Assembly: GCF_014138605.1 (NCBI RefSeq)
Contig: NZ_JACJHX010000004.1
Coordinates: 1-64,000 of the forward strand
Source of the DNA: Peribacillus huizhouensis
GTDB lineage: Bacteria > Bacillota > Bacilli > Bacillales > DSM-1321
Length of the DNA stretch: 64,000 bases
Reading direction: 5' to 3'
Shown: in pieces, positions 35,347 to 43,989 of the stretch
Numbering within the stretch: the stretch's first letter is position 1
How the letters are laid out: each line of letters starts with the position of its first letter
The notes under the pieces: generated by a model
Told to the model about the DNA's origin: nothing
Database searches by the model: none
The model's input: the letters and a program-made list of their open reading frames with translations, nothing else
Translations under genes and position numbers: made by a program

Positions 35347-35784
35347 ATGAGCACTCTAGCCATTCAAGAACTTCAAACACAGAATGAATTCCTTAAAGCC
35401 TTTCCAATAATGAGCCAGTTACGAACACATCTGAATGAAAATTCTTATCTTGAATTAGTTTTAGAGGCACAAGAAAAAGAGGAGTATAAACTGTTTGCCT
35501 TATTCGATGGCAATGATATAGTTGCAGTTATCGGTTTTCAGCCAATGATCACTCTCTATTATGGCAGATTTATTTGGGTCTGTGATTTAGTTACAGAAGC
35601 TAATAAGCGTTCAAATGGATATGGTGAAAAACTACTTTCATATGTACATGAATGGGCAAAAGAAAATAACTACGAAAACGTTGCTTTATCTTCAGGATTG
35701 CAGCGGACTGATGCACACCGATTTTACGAAGACAAAATGGACTATAACAAGGTAAGTTATGTGTTTAAAACAGCTTTAAAATAG
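35347..35784 (+). CDS. GNAT-family N-acetyltransferase
   Basis: A 145-residue protein of the Gcn5-related acetyltransferase fold. The acetyl-CoA binding region is [22 protein letters not shown] (Q/RxxGxG/A variant RSNGYG), preceded by the beta-4 strand WVCDLV and followed by [20 protein letters not shown]. Acceptor unknown. AAAGGTGG favours the ATG at 35347 over the GTG at 35335. Monocistronic. Confidence 0.85.
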   Translation: MSTLAIQELQTQNEFLKAFPIMSQLRTHLNENSYLELVLEAQEKEEYKLFALFDGNDIVAVIGFQPMITLYYGRFIWVCDLVTEANKRSNGYGEKLLSYVHEWAKENNYENVALSSGLQRTDAHRFYEDKMDYNKVSYVFKTALK

Positions 35785-35896
35785 GTATTGTAGTAGTGAA
35801 AGAACAAATATATTAATGCTGAATCTATACATATAGACCAACAAGTGGTCCTTTTTGGATTTCCCTCGAAGAAAAGTTTTGCTTTTTGAAAGGGGC

Positions 35897-35915
35897 ATAG
35901 GGACAATGTCCCTAT
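35897..35915. repeat. REP-like perfect palindrome (e)
   Basis: ATAGGGACAATGTCCCTAT is perfectly self-complementary, about 115 nt after the GNAT stop. Best-preserved core of the dispersed GGGACA family. Confidence 0.65.
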
Positions 35916-36123
35916 CCCTTTAACCCAGGTCTGTTAATTGAGAAATAATAATAATAATTGAAAATTTAAATTATTCCACCAAATCATTTTCCCCTATAGG
36001 TCTAGACCATCATTCCATAAGTGCTACCGCTATCGAGGCGGAAAGGCTATAACAATACAGTTATAATAAAGTTGAGTGTTATTGTTGACAACAATTAAAT
36101 ATTATATAATAATTAATATGTAA

Positions 36124-36138
36124 TTAGAATTATTATAG
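36124..36138. promoter_or_regulatory. Putative PerR box upstream of ahpC
   Basis: TTAGAATTATTATAG matches the PerR consensus TTATAATNATTATAA at 13 of 15 positions. It lies about 115 nt upstream of ahpC, and ahpCF is a classic PerR target in Bacillus. A TTGACA occurs at 36085-36090, but a well-spaced -10 is not clear. Confidence 0.6.
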
Positions 36139-36252
36139 TTAAATAATGATAATCAACATGAACTAGAATTATTAATGGTTATTAAAGTTTGACTAATTGT
36201 CTAAACTAACTACTAATAAATTCTAAAGAACATACTAGGAGGAAGATTAATT

Positions 36253-36822
36253 ATGTCTTTAATTGGAAAAGAAATACTACCATTCAGCGCATCAGCTTAC
36301 AATAGCGGTAACGGCGAGTTTATCGATGTTACCGAGCAAAACTTAAAAGGACAATGGAGTGTTGTTTGCTTCTACCCAGCAGACTTTACATTCGTATGCC
36401 CAACTGAGCTAGAAGATCTTCAAAACCAATATGCTACTCTAAAAGATCTTGGTGTTGAAGTATATTCTGTTTCAACAGACACTCATTTCACACATAAAGC
36501 ATGGCACGACTCATCAGAAACAATTAACAAACTACAATACATTATGATTGGCGACCCTTCACATCAGATTTCTCGCAACTTCGATGTATTAATTGAGGAA
36601 GATGGTCTTGCAGATCGCGGTACGTTCATCATCGATCCAGACGGTGTGGTTCAAGCACTTGAAATCAATGCAGGTGGTATCGGCCGTGATGCAAGCACTC
36701 TTGTTAGTAAAATCAAAGCCGCACAATATGTTCGCAACAACCCAGGTGAAGTTTGTCCTGCAAAATGGCAAGAAGGTGCTGCAACACTAAAACCTAGCCT
36801 TGATCTTGTAGGAAAAATTTAA
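36253..36822 (+). CDS. ahpC: Alkyl hydroperoxide reductase subunit C (peroxiredoxin)
   Basis: A 189-residue typical 2-Cys peroxiredoxin. The peroxidatic Cys lies in [14 protein letters not shown] (Cys49) and the resolving Cys in [11 protein letters not shown] (about 168). It reduces H2O2, organic hydroperoxides and peroxynitrite, with electrons from AhpF. TAGGAGGAAG precedes the ATG. ahpF begins 12 nt after its stop. A PerR-like box lies upstream. Confidence 0.97.
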   Translation: MSLIGKEILPFSASAYNSGNGEFIDVTEQNLKGQWSVVCFYPADFTFVCPTELEDLQNQYATLKDLGVEVYSVSTDTHFTHKAWHDSSETINKLQYIMIGDPSHQISRNFDVLIEEDGLADRGTFIIDPDGVVQALEINAGGIGRDASTLVSKIKAAQYVRNNPGEVCPAKWQEGAATLKPSLDLVGKI

Positions 36823-36834
36823 GGAGTATTATCC

Positions 36835-38364
36835 ATGATACTTGATGCAGAAATCAAAGCACAATTAGCCCAATATCTGCAAATGATGGAGGGCGATGTG
36901 CTCCTTAAAGTTAGTGCGGGTTCCGATAAAATTTCACATGACATGCTAGCTTTAGTTGATGAATTAGCTACCATGTCATCCAACATTAAAATTGAGAAAA
37001 CACAGTTAGAAAGAACACCAAGCTTTAGTGTAAATCGCATCGGTGAAGACACTGGCGTAACTTTTGCTGGTATCCCTTTAGGACACGAATTTACATCATT
37101 AGTCCTGGCTTTATTACAAGTAAGTGGTAGAGCGCCGAAAGTTGATCAAAAAGTCATTAATCAAGTAAAAAGCATTAAAGGCGAACATCACTTTGATTCT
37201 TACATTAGCCTGACTTGCCAAAACTGCCCGGATGTTGTCCAAGCACTGAACTTGATGAGCATTATTAATCCTAATATTACTCATACAATGATCGACGGTG
37301 CAGCATTCAAAGAGGAAGTAGAAAGCAAAAACATCATGGCCGTACCAACTGTATTCCTAAATGGCGATTCATTCGGAAGCGGTCGAATGGCCATAGAAGA
37401 AATTCTAGCGAAAATGGGGAACGCCCCAGATGCCTCAGAGTTTGCTGATAAAGATCCTTACGATGTACTCGTTGTCGGAGGCGGACCTGCGGGTGCAAGT
37501 GCGGCAATCTATGCTGCACGTAAAGGAATTCGTACAGGGATTGTTGCGGAACGCTTCGGCGGTCAGATTTTAGACACTGCTTCGATTGAAAACTTTATTA
37601 GTGTTAAACACACTGAGGGTCCGAAACTCGCTGCAAGTCTTGAGGAGCATGTGAAAGAATACAACGTTGATGTGATGAATTTACAGCGTGCCAAACGTTT
37701 AGAAAAGAAAGACCTCATCGAAATTGAACTGGAAAACGGAGCTGTTCTAAAAAGCAAAACCGTCATCCTTTCAACAGGTGCTCGTTGGCGCAATGTTGGT
37801 GTTCCGGGTGAAAATGAATTTAAGAATAAAGGTGTAGCATATTGTCCACATTGTGATGGTCCATTGTTTGCAGGAAAACACGTAGCCGTTATTGGTGGCG
37901 GAAATTCCGGTATTGAGGCAGCAATTGATCTCGCTGGGATTGTGAAACATGTAACAGTTCTTGAATTTAATCCTGAGCTTAAAGCTGATTCTGTACTGCA
38001 AGATCGTCTTAACAGTCTGCCAAATGTAACTGTCCTAAAGAACGTTCAAACAACAGAAATTACTGGAACTGATAAAGTAAACGGTATTTCCTACGTTGAG
38101 CGTGAGACTGGGGAAGCTCAGCATATTGAATTGGCGGGAGTATTTGTTCAGATCGGACTTGTGCCAAATACGGAATGGTTAGCTGAGACTGTTGAACGTA
38201 ATAGAATCGGTGAGATCGTTATAGATAACCATGGAGCAACGAACATACCTGGAGTGTTCGCTGCTGGAGACTGCACGAATAATCCATATAAGCAGATCAT
38301 TATTTCGATGGGATCAGGTGCGAATGCAGCCTTAGGTTCATTCGATTATCTAATCCGAAATTAA
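36835..38364 (+). CDS. ahpF: Alkyl hydroperoxide reductase subunit F
   Basis: A 509-residue flavoprotein disulfide reductase. N-terminal tandem thioredoxin-like domain with the redox pair in SLTCQNCPD (about 129-132), a FAD-binding fold (YDVLVVGGGPAGASAAIYAA), the active disulfide in AYCPHCDGPLF, an NADH-binding fold (VAVIGGGNSGIEAAIDLAG) and the closing GVFAAGDCTNNPYKQI. It transfers electrons from NADH to AhpC. AAGGAG precedes the ATG. A terminator follows. Confidence 0.97.
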   Translation: MILDAEIKAQLAQYLQMMEGDVLLKVSAGSDKISHDMLALVDELATMSSNIKIEKTQLERTPSFSVNRIGEDTGVTFAGIPLGHEFTSLVLALLQVSGRAPKVDQKVINQVKSIKGEHHFDSYISLTCQNCPDVVQALNLMSIINPNITHTMIDGAAFKEEVESKNIMAVPTVFLNGDSFGSGRMAIEEILAKMGNAPDASEFADKDPYDVLVVGGGPAGASAAIYAARKGIRTGIVAERFGGQILDTASIENFISVKHTEGPKLAASLEEHVKEYNVDVMNLQRAKRLEKKDLIEIELENGAVLKSKTVILSTGARWRNVGVPGENEFKNKGVAYCPHCDGPLFAGKHVAVIGGGNSGIEAAIDLAGIVKHVTVLEFNPELKADSVLQDRLNSLPNVTVLKNVQTTEITGTDKVNGISYVERETGEAQHIELAGVFVQIGLVPNTEWLAETVERNRIGEIVIDNHGATNIPGVFAAGDCTNNPYKQIIISMGSGANAALGSFDYLIRN

Positions 38365-38380
38365 ACCACCATTTTATTAT

Positions 38381-38419
38381 AAAAGGGCCGTTGAAATTAC
38401 TTTTTAACGGTCCTTTTTC
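38381..38419 (+). terminator. Intrinsic terminator of ahpCF
   Basis: AGGGCCGTT / AACGGTCCT (9-bp stem, one G-T pair) with a 13-nt loop, followed by TTTTTCTTT, 20 nt beyond the ahpF stop. Confidence 0.8.
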
Positions 38420-38585
38420 TTTATTCACCTTAAAAGATCCCGAATTAATAACCTCAGTTACTTATATACGGTTCATCGTAACACGCCTAAATGAGATTTA
38501 CTTTCTACCTTTATTTCCAATATACCACTATTACTACATTTTTCCCCACCATTATCTTGTTTTATGGTGCATGACTCAATGTAGT

Positions 38586-39986
38586 TTAAGAAGCTTTCCT
38601 CACTTTCATTGATTCCCTGACACCTTTTTTTGGAATCGCAGCTACTATAGCTAGTAAAGCTAGTCCAGCAAAAATAGCATTTGTCAATAACCCCATACTT
38701 GCAGCCACTTCCATATTTCCAGCCTTTTCAACTACACTATAAACAGTAACAGATATCGCTAATCCGAATGAGTTTCCAAGTGTACTAGACATTTTATAAA
38801 TACCAGCTGCCTCTCCTGCTTTTGCTGCCGGTACATTGTCTACTGCTGTATCCGTAGATGGTGTCGCATAAAGGCCAAGTCCAATCCCATACACGGTAAA
38901 ACCAATAAATACAACAATGGAATAAATCGCATTTGGTAAGAATGTTAATGTCATTAAGATAATTCCAACGATCACTAAAAGACAAGCTATGACCATCGGC
39001 TTTCTTGGACCACTTCGTTGTAATATTTTTTCACCAATACGAATCATCGCTAATGTAGCAACTAAATTGCCAATTGATAATAACCCAGATTGAAAAGAAC
39101 TGTATCCTCTTGCCATTTGAACATAGGTATTCGCAACAATAAGTGCTCCCGCTACACCACTTATTAAAAAGTTTGACACAGTAGCCCCAGTAAAATATTT
39201 ATTTTTAAATAAAGATAGATCGATAAATCCGTTAGATTTCCCTTTTACAAGTTTTAAAAATATCCAACCACCTATGACAGTGGTAGCCATTAACGTTAAC
39301 GAAAGAGGGCTTGTCCATCCGAAGGCATCTCCATGTGTAATGACAACATTCAAAGCGACCATCACTAATAGAAAGATAACAAAGCCAGGAAAATCAAATT
39401 TTGCTGAATTGCTTTGTTCCGCTTTACTCTCTGGTACATCTTTAATCAAAAACATAGATAGTAAAGTGAAAATAATGGAAAATATAAAGATCCAGCGCCA
39501 TCCCATATACGTAGCAATTAAACCTCCAGCTAATGAACAAATGCCTATGCCGCCCCAAGATCCAAAAGACCAGTAACTTATGGCTCTTTGTCGGTCTGGG
39601 CCGTCAAAATAGGTTTTCACCAAAGCAATCGTTGCAGGCATAATACACGCTGCCGAGATGCCTTGAATCACACGCCCAATAATTAAGAGAACCGTCTCCT
39701 GTGCAAATACGAGACAAAGTGAACCAATTATATTTAATAGTAAACCAATAGTTGTAATTTTCTTGCGTCCAATTCGATCAGATATTCCTCCAGCTGCTAC
39801 AATAAACATGCCTGAAAATAAACCGGATAAACTAATTGCTGTATTCAAAAGTCCCATCGAAATGCCCATATCTAACTGAACTTCAGGCATCACATTTATG
39901 AGTGACTGTGAGAAAAGCCAATAAGTAAGCACCCCAAACACAATCCCCGTCATCATTCTGTTATTACCTTTATAGCTTGTTTCCAT
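38586..39986 (-). CDS. MFS transporter (DHA2/EmrB-QacA type) under a glycine riboswitch
   Basis: A 466-residue protein with about 14 spans. Motif A reads GGISDRIGRKKITTIG in the loop after span 2; LVFAQETVLLIIGRVIQGIS and ATIALVKTYFDGPDRQRA are further MFS landmarks, and antiporter motif C-like glycine/proline-rich sequence follows in span 5. DHA2 members are mostly proton-driven exporters. The leader contains a tandem glycine riboswitch with a terminator, so the substrate may be glycine or a related small amino acid (inference). AAGGAG precedes the ATG. Monocistronic and convergent with ahpF. Confidence 0.82.
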   Translation of the reverse strand: METSYKGNNRMMTGIVFGVLTYWLFSQSLINVMPEVQLDMGISMGLLNTAISLSGLFSGMFIVAAGGISDRIGRKKITTIGLLLNIIGSLCLVFAQETVLLIIGRVIQGISAACIMPATIALVKTYFDGPDRQRAISYWSFGSWGGIGICSLAGGLIATYMGWRWIFIFSIIFTLLSMFLIKDVPESKAEQSNSAKFDFPGFVIFLLVMVALNVVITHGDAFGWTSPLSLTLMATTVIGGWIFLKLVKGKSNGFIDLSLFKNKYFTGATVSNFLISGVAGALIVANTYVQMARGYSSFQSGLLSIGNLVATLAMIRIGEKILQRSGPRKPMVIACLLVIVGIILMTLTFLPNAIYSIVVFIGFTVYGIGLGLYATPSTDTAVDNVPAAKAGEAAGIYKMSSTLGNSFGLAISVTVYSVVEKAGNMEVAASMGLLTNAIFAGLALLAIVAAIPKKGVRESMKVRKAS

Positions 39987-40073
39987 GGTGAACCACTCCT
40001 TTTTGGTTAAATATCCATTTAACTAACTATGTCTCTACAGTGATGATGAACGTGTAAATTATGCAGGCACAAC

Positions 40074-40124
40074 AAAAAGGACAGAGAAAAACAGTGTGTT
40101 TCTCTGCCCTTCTCTGTCCTTTTA
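40074..40124 (-). terminator. Expression-platform terminator of the glycine riboswitch
   Basis: On the minus strand AAAAGGACAGAGAA pairs with TTCTCTGTCCTTTT and is followed by TTTTTGTTG. It starts immediately after the second aptamer and precedes the MFS gene. Confidence 0.85.
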
Positions 40125-40289
40125 CCTGAGAGTTTAGCTCAATAGAGCCTTTCCCCTTTGGTGACGTATCGATTCATACGCTCTCTCCAGAGGTGTGTCC
40201 AGCTGCAGTTCTTCTACCTGAGAGATTCGCTTCAAGGGTCTTATTGAAGTTTGCTCCTTCGGTGGCTTATAATAAACACTCTCCTGCAA
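40124..40289 (-). ncRNA. Tandem glycine riboswitch
   Basis: The minus-strand leader has two aptamers. First: GCAGGAGAGTGTT, GCCACCGAAGGAGCAA and GCGAATCTCTCAGGT. Second: CCTCTGGAGAGAGC, CGTCACCAAAGGGGAAA and AAACTCTCAGGTAAAAGGAC. These are the conserved elements of gcvT-type glycine riboswitches. A terminator follows at once. Such switches usually turn expression on when glycine is plentiful. The controlled gene is an MFS exporter, not a glycine cleavage gene. Confidence 0.93.
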
Positions 40290-40337
40290 CTTTCATCCAT
40301 CTATGATTTCTATATTTTCTGTATATTCTGTATTTAT

Positions 40338-40366
40338 AGAATAATTTCAAAAGTCGATCGTGTCAA
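40338..40366 (-). promoter_or_regulatory. Sigma-A promoter of the glycine-riboswitch transcript
   Basis: TTGACA (40366-40361) and TATTCT (40343-40338), 17-nt spacer, about 50 nt upstream of the first aptamer. Confidence 0.7.
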
Positions 40367-40373
40367 CTAAAAT

Positions 40374-40387
40374 CGAAAACGCTTTCA
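40374..40387. promoter_or_regulatory. cre-like site upstream of the glycine-riboswitch promoter
   Basis: TGAAAGCGTTTTCG (minus strand) matches the CcpA consensus TGWAANCGNTNWCA except at the last base. It lies just upstream of the -35 box, a position used for CcpA activation rather than repression. Confidence 0.4.
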
Positions 40388-40754
40388 AAATCTATTGTCA
40401 CTTTGACGCCCAGAACAATCGTTTCACAAGACGTTCCACGGATAGATATGGAATATTGCTGTGAAAAAGGATCTTTCAGATGGTAACCGACCAACTAATA
40501 GCAACTTTCGGTTTACTTTCTAATACCCCATTAAAACTTTCGTGATGGAATATTGTCCTTGTTAGCAGGTTATGTTGCCAATAATACAAAACAGATAACT
40601 CCCCTAATAGTAATTAGAGGAGTACATCAATGATCTCTTACCTATAGAAAATAAAGGAGACCGGCAACATCCAATCTCCTTATCACTTATTAAAAACTTT
40701 AGGCTCTTTTCGTAAAGATTGTTGTTTTTTTGCAAGAAACCAATTCGAACAGAT

Positions 40755-40882
40755 GTTGATTGTAGTGGAAGGTGCGAGACTCCTGCGGGAAAAGCGTGTA
40801 GAGGGAGACCCCGCAAGTGCAAAGCACTGAGGAGGCTTCTGAGACCGCCCGCGGAAAGCAAGTACCTGCAACGGAAATCAAC
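40755..40882. repeat. 128-bp dispersed repeat with GTTGATT/AATCAAC ends
   Basis: Begins GTTGATTGTAGTGGAAGGTG and ends ACGGAAATCAAC. Internal blocks GCGAGACTCCTGCGGG, AGACCCCGCAAGTGC..GCACTGAGGAGGCT and CCGCCCGCGGAAAGC are GC-rich and self-complementary, unlike the surrounding DNA. I recognise this from memory as an element found many times in Bacillus-group genomes. No coding capacity; resembles a MITE or REP-like unit. Only one copy in this window. Confidence 0.75.
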
Positions 40883-41033
40883 CCGGGTTATTAGTGTAAA
40901 AATGATTGAAAAGCAACAAAGTATGTGAAAACAGCCAAACTTTATCTTTATCCATCCAATTACTCTTTTTCATATCGCTTAATACTTCTTGAGTACAAAA
41001 TATACTTCACTTTAATTCGAGTTTTATATTCTT

Positions 41034-42218
41034 CTACTTTAAATAATTAATTGCGAGAGAAATATAAAACCGTATGGAGTCTAGATATTTTTGTATGTCA
41101 ACCCATTCATCGGGCTGATGAGCCACTGTAGGCTCTCCTGGTCCACAGATTAATATTGGAACATTTTGAAGATGATTCCTATAGATAGACCCATCTGTAT
41201 AATAATTAACTCCCCCTATATTGGGATCGTTTTGCAAATATGATTGCGCTTTATCCAAAGCCAAATGAATAAATGGATGATCGGGCGCAGTATATACAGA
41301 TACTAAGTTGTTTATGACATCAATTTTATAAGAAACGTTCATTTCCTCAGATACTTTTTGTAAGAGTTCATTTATTTCCCCAATAATTTCCTGATGATTT
41401 TGCCCTGGTACAGTTCGAATATCAATGGTAATTTTGCACTGGTCAGGCACTACGTTAGGACCTACTCCGCCTTGAATCATTCCTATATTTAATGTAGAAT
41501 CGCCTAAAATATCATGACGTTCATAACGAAGATCATAATTGTTTAATTTATTTATAAAATGATTGATAGCCAATATTGCATTAATCCCATGAGACGGCAT
41601 TGAACCGTGAGCTGTTTTACCAAACATAGAGATCTCAAGCCAAAGTGCCCCTTTGTGTGCAACAACCACCTGATTTGAGGTAGGTTCACTAATTACAATA
41701 GCTGTAGCTTGGTCAATTTGACCTTTTTTAACTACTTCTCTAGCACCAATACAATTTACTTCTTCCCCAACCGTTCCAATGAATTGTAGGTTTCCACTCA
41801 ATTTTATTCCTGCTTTTTGTATACATTCAATTGCTAAAATCATGGCAGCAACTCCACTTTTCATATCTGAGGAGCCACGCCCGAATATTCGATTTTCTAC
41901 TTGTTTGCCCTCAAAGACAGGAAAATTCCATTCTACATTTCCAACGGGAACAGTGTCAAAATGACCACTGTAAATCAGTGTTTTTGAGTTATTAGTTAAT
42001 TGATCTTCACTAGAATATGAAACAATTAAATTTTCTCTATCTTCCTCAACAACATCAGAATGGATCAATAACCCAGATTCACTTAAACGAAGGCTTATTA
42101 AATCAGCTAGTGCTTTTTCCATCCCAGGTGGATTTATTGTGTTTATTTGAATTAATGATTGTAAAAATAATATTGCATCATCCTCATCAATTTGTTTAAA
42201 TACATTTTCTAATTCCAA
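41034..42218 (-). CDS. M20-family metallopeptidase (ArgE/DapE type), last gene of the LacI operon
   Basis: A 394-residue zinc amidohydrolase. Metal ligands lie in YSGHFDTVPVG, GRGSSDMKSGVAAM (His/Asp), GTVGEEVNCIGA (Glu-Glu) and ISEPTSNQVVVAHKG; a dimerisation-domain His occurs in KTAHGSMPSHGI. It cleaves an N-acyl or dipeptide bond; exact substrate unknown. The start is TTG at 42218, chosen because AGGAGGGGAG lies 5-6 nt upstream and this removes overlap with the kinase gene. The annotated ATG-type extension to 42269 would overlap the kinase by 38 nt. Confidence 0.83.
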   Translation of the reverse strand: MELENVFKQIDEDDAILFLQSLIQINTINPPGMEKALADLISLRLSESGLLIHSDVVEEDRENLIVSYSSEDQLTNNSKTLIYSGHFDTVPVGNVEWNFPVFEGKQVENRIFGRGSSDMKSGVAAMILAIECIQKAGIKLSGNLQFIGTVGEEVNCIGAREVVKKGQIDQATAIVISEPTSNQVVVAHKGALWLEISMFGKTAHGSMPSHGINAILAINHFINKLNNYDLRYERHDILGDSTLNIGMIQGGVGPNVVPDQCKITIDIRTVPGQNHQEIIGEINELLQKVSEEMNVSYKIDVINNLVSVYTAPDHPFIHLALDKAQSYLQNDPNIGGVNYYTDGSIYRNHLQNVPILICGPGEPTVAHQPDEWVDIQKYLDSIRFYISLAINYLK

Positions 42219-42231
42219 TATAACTCCCCTC

Positions 42232-43125
42232 CTATTCAAGTGTAAATGGCAGCCCTTTTCTAGAACCAATCTGAGATACTACCCTACCTCCTAAGTTAAT
42301 TCCTGTCTGTAAAATCAATTCCTGTGGCCATTCTCGTATGATTCCATATAGTGCACCTACTGCAAAAGCATCGCCTGAACCAGTTGAATCTATTGCTTCT
42401 ACCTGTAGAGCGGGTAGTTGTATTCGTTTGTATGTTCCTCCTGATAAAACACTTGAAAGAGCTCCCTCTTTACCTAATTTAATAAAAACTTGCTTGATAC
42501 CTAATTCGTGTAGCCTCCGAATGGAGTAATCAATATCTTGTTCTGGAAACAAATCATTTAGTTCAGAATGATTGAGAAACAAAATATCTGTTTTCGACAG
42601 TATGGGCAGTAAATAAGACAAGCCCTTCTTAGTTAATAAAGTACTAGGATCTAAAGATATCTTCAGATCAATATTCTCCTCTTTCCATTGAAAGAATGAT
42701 TCAGCCACTTCTAGATATGGACTACTTAAATGTAAATGTGTAATTTCCTCATAAAATTCCTTTGGCACGTTTTTAAGATTATAGTTTACATTCGCACCTG
42801 GATAGGTATACATGGTTCTTAAACCAGAACCATCTACTAATGCCATTGCCGTTCCTGACGGTTTGCCCCTAATTATTTGGACATAATCTAGTCTAGTATT
42901 CTCTAAATTATCCAAAAGGTAGGACGTATAGATATCATCACCAATCGCACCTAAAAAATAAACCTCCTCCCCCAAACGGGAGAGTCCAACAGCGACATTC
43001 GCTGCTGACCCACCTGGGGTTAATTGAAGGTTCTTAAGTTTGGTCTCCTGATCGGTTTCTGTAAATTTATCTACAAGGCCTATGATATCTATATTAATAA
43101 AACCATGTATAGCAACCTTTACCAT
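42232..43125 (-). CDS. PfkB-family carbohydrate/nucleoside kinase
   Basis: A 297-residue ribokinase-like kinase. The N-terminal PfkB motif is GGSAANVAVGLSRLGEEVYF (about 38-57) and the C-terminal signature with the catalytic Asp is DSTGSGDAFAVGALYG (Asp of GSGDAF). Phosphorylates a sugar or nucleoside-like product of the preceding enzymes. Gap of 15 nt to the BtpA-like gene and a good AGAGG site show operon membership. Specificity unreadable. Confidence 0.85.
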   Translation of the reverse strand: MVKVAIHGFINIDIIGLVDKFTETDQETKLKNLQLTPGGSAANVAVGLSRLGEEVYFLGAIGDDIYTSYLLDNLENTRLDYVQIIRGKPSGTAMALVDGSGLRTMYTYPGANVNYNLKNVPKEFYEEITHLHLSSPYLEVAESFFQWKEENIDLKISLDPSTLLTKKGLSYLLPILSKTDILFLNHSELNDLFPEQDIDYSIRRLHELGIKQVFIKLGKEGALSSVLSGGTYKRIQLPALQVEAIDSTGSGDAFAVGALYGIIREWPQELILQTGINLGGRVVSQIGSRKGLPFTLE

Positions 43126-43140
43126 ATTAAGACCTCTAAT

Positions 43141-43980
43141 CTATCGGAGTGAATGAACTTCATCCATAAACTTCTTAACTCTTTCTACCTCTACTCTTTC
43201 CCACCAATTTCCGTTTTCTTTTAATGAACTTCCGACAATAGCTCCATCAGCTATGGAGAGAATTTTTTTTGCATTTTGTTCAGTCATCCCACTGCCAATT
43301 ATCACCGGTAAACTAGCATTCTCTTTTATCCCTATAAGCTCATCTAAGGAAGTTTCGTCACCTGTTCTATTTCCTGTCGCAATTAATATATCTGCATCGA
43401 AAAACTCATTATCCCTCGTTTGTTCTGCTAGGCTTCGGTCTGCCACGATGGAATGACTTCCATGTTTCACATGAACATCAGCCATAATTTTAATATCATC
43501 ACCGTAAAGATTTGCTTTATATCTCATTGCGTTAGCTGAAGCACCTTCTACAATACCTTCATTCGCAACGTACGCATTTACCCATTGGTTCGATCTTACC
43601 CACTTAGCTTTACACGCTTTTGCAATGGCAATGGCTGGAATGACTGCATTTGCTAAACAATTGACTCCAAGGGGGAGCTTTGTAGCTTTTGCAATTTCTA
43701 CCCCGACAGCAGTCATAGCAGCAACTGTTTCGAAGCTAAAATCTTCAGGCTTCGGGAAAGGGAGATCCCATGCATTTTCTATTTGCAATCCATCGATCCC
43801 TCCTTCCTCCAAACGACGTACATCCTCCAGCGCAAATTCAATCATTTCATCAATGCTTTCACCTTTATAATGAGGTGCTCCAGGGAGTGGTTTTAAATGA
43901 ACCATTCCAATAATTGGCTTACTCACATGAAATATATTTTCTAATACGAATCTCTTTTCAGGAAATACTCCACCGCTCAT
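43141..43980 (-). CDS. BtpA/SgcQ-family TIM-barrel protein
   Basis: A 279-residue protein with GMVHLKPLPGAPHYKG near residue 25, GIDGLQIENAWDLPF, LGVNCLANAVIPAIAIAKA, IMADVHVKHGSHSI and a phosphate-loop-like LPVIIGSGMTEQNAKK. This is the BtpA family (E. coli SgcQ), a TIM barrel whose reaction is not firmly known; such genes occur in sugar and nucleoside operons. The ATG at 43980 is best spaced from AGGTGA; GTG (43989) and ATG (43986) are alternatives. It directly follows the ABC permease gene. Confidence 0.82.
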   Translation of the reverse strand: MSGGVFPEKRFVLENIFHVSKPIIGMVHLKPLPGAPHYKGESIDEMIEFALEDVRRLEEGGIDGLQIENAWDLPFPKPEDFSFETVAAMTAVGVEIAKATKLPLGVNCLANAVIPAIAIAKACKAKWVRSNQWVNAYVANEGIVEGASANAMRYKANLYGDDIKIMADVHVKHGSHSIVADRSLAEQTRDNEFFDADILIATGNRTGDETSLDELIGIKENASLPVIIGSGMTEQNAKKILSIADGAIVGSSLKENGNWWERVEVERVKKFMDEVHSLR

Positions 43981-43989
43981 ATTCATCAC

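Noticed and set aside
38391..38612. 73-codon frame between ahpF and the MFS gene
   Set aside because: It begins inside the ahpF terminator, has no ribosome binding site and overlaps the MFS gene on the other strand.
40604..40928. Short frames within the 128-bp repeat region
   Set aside because: Their openness follows from the GC-rich repeat; no start signals and no protein features.
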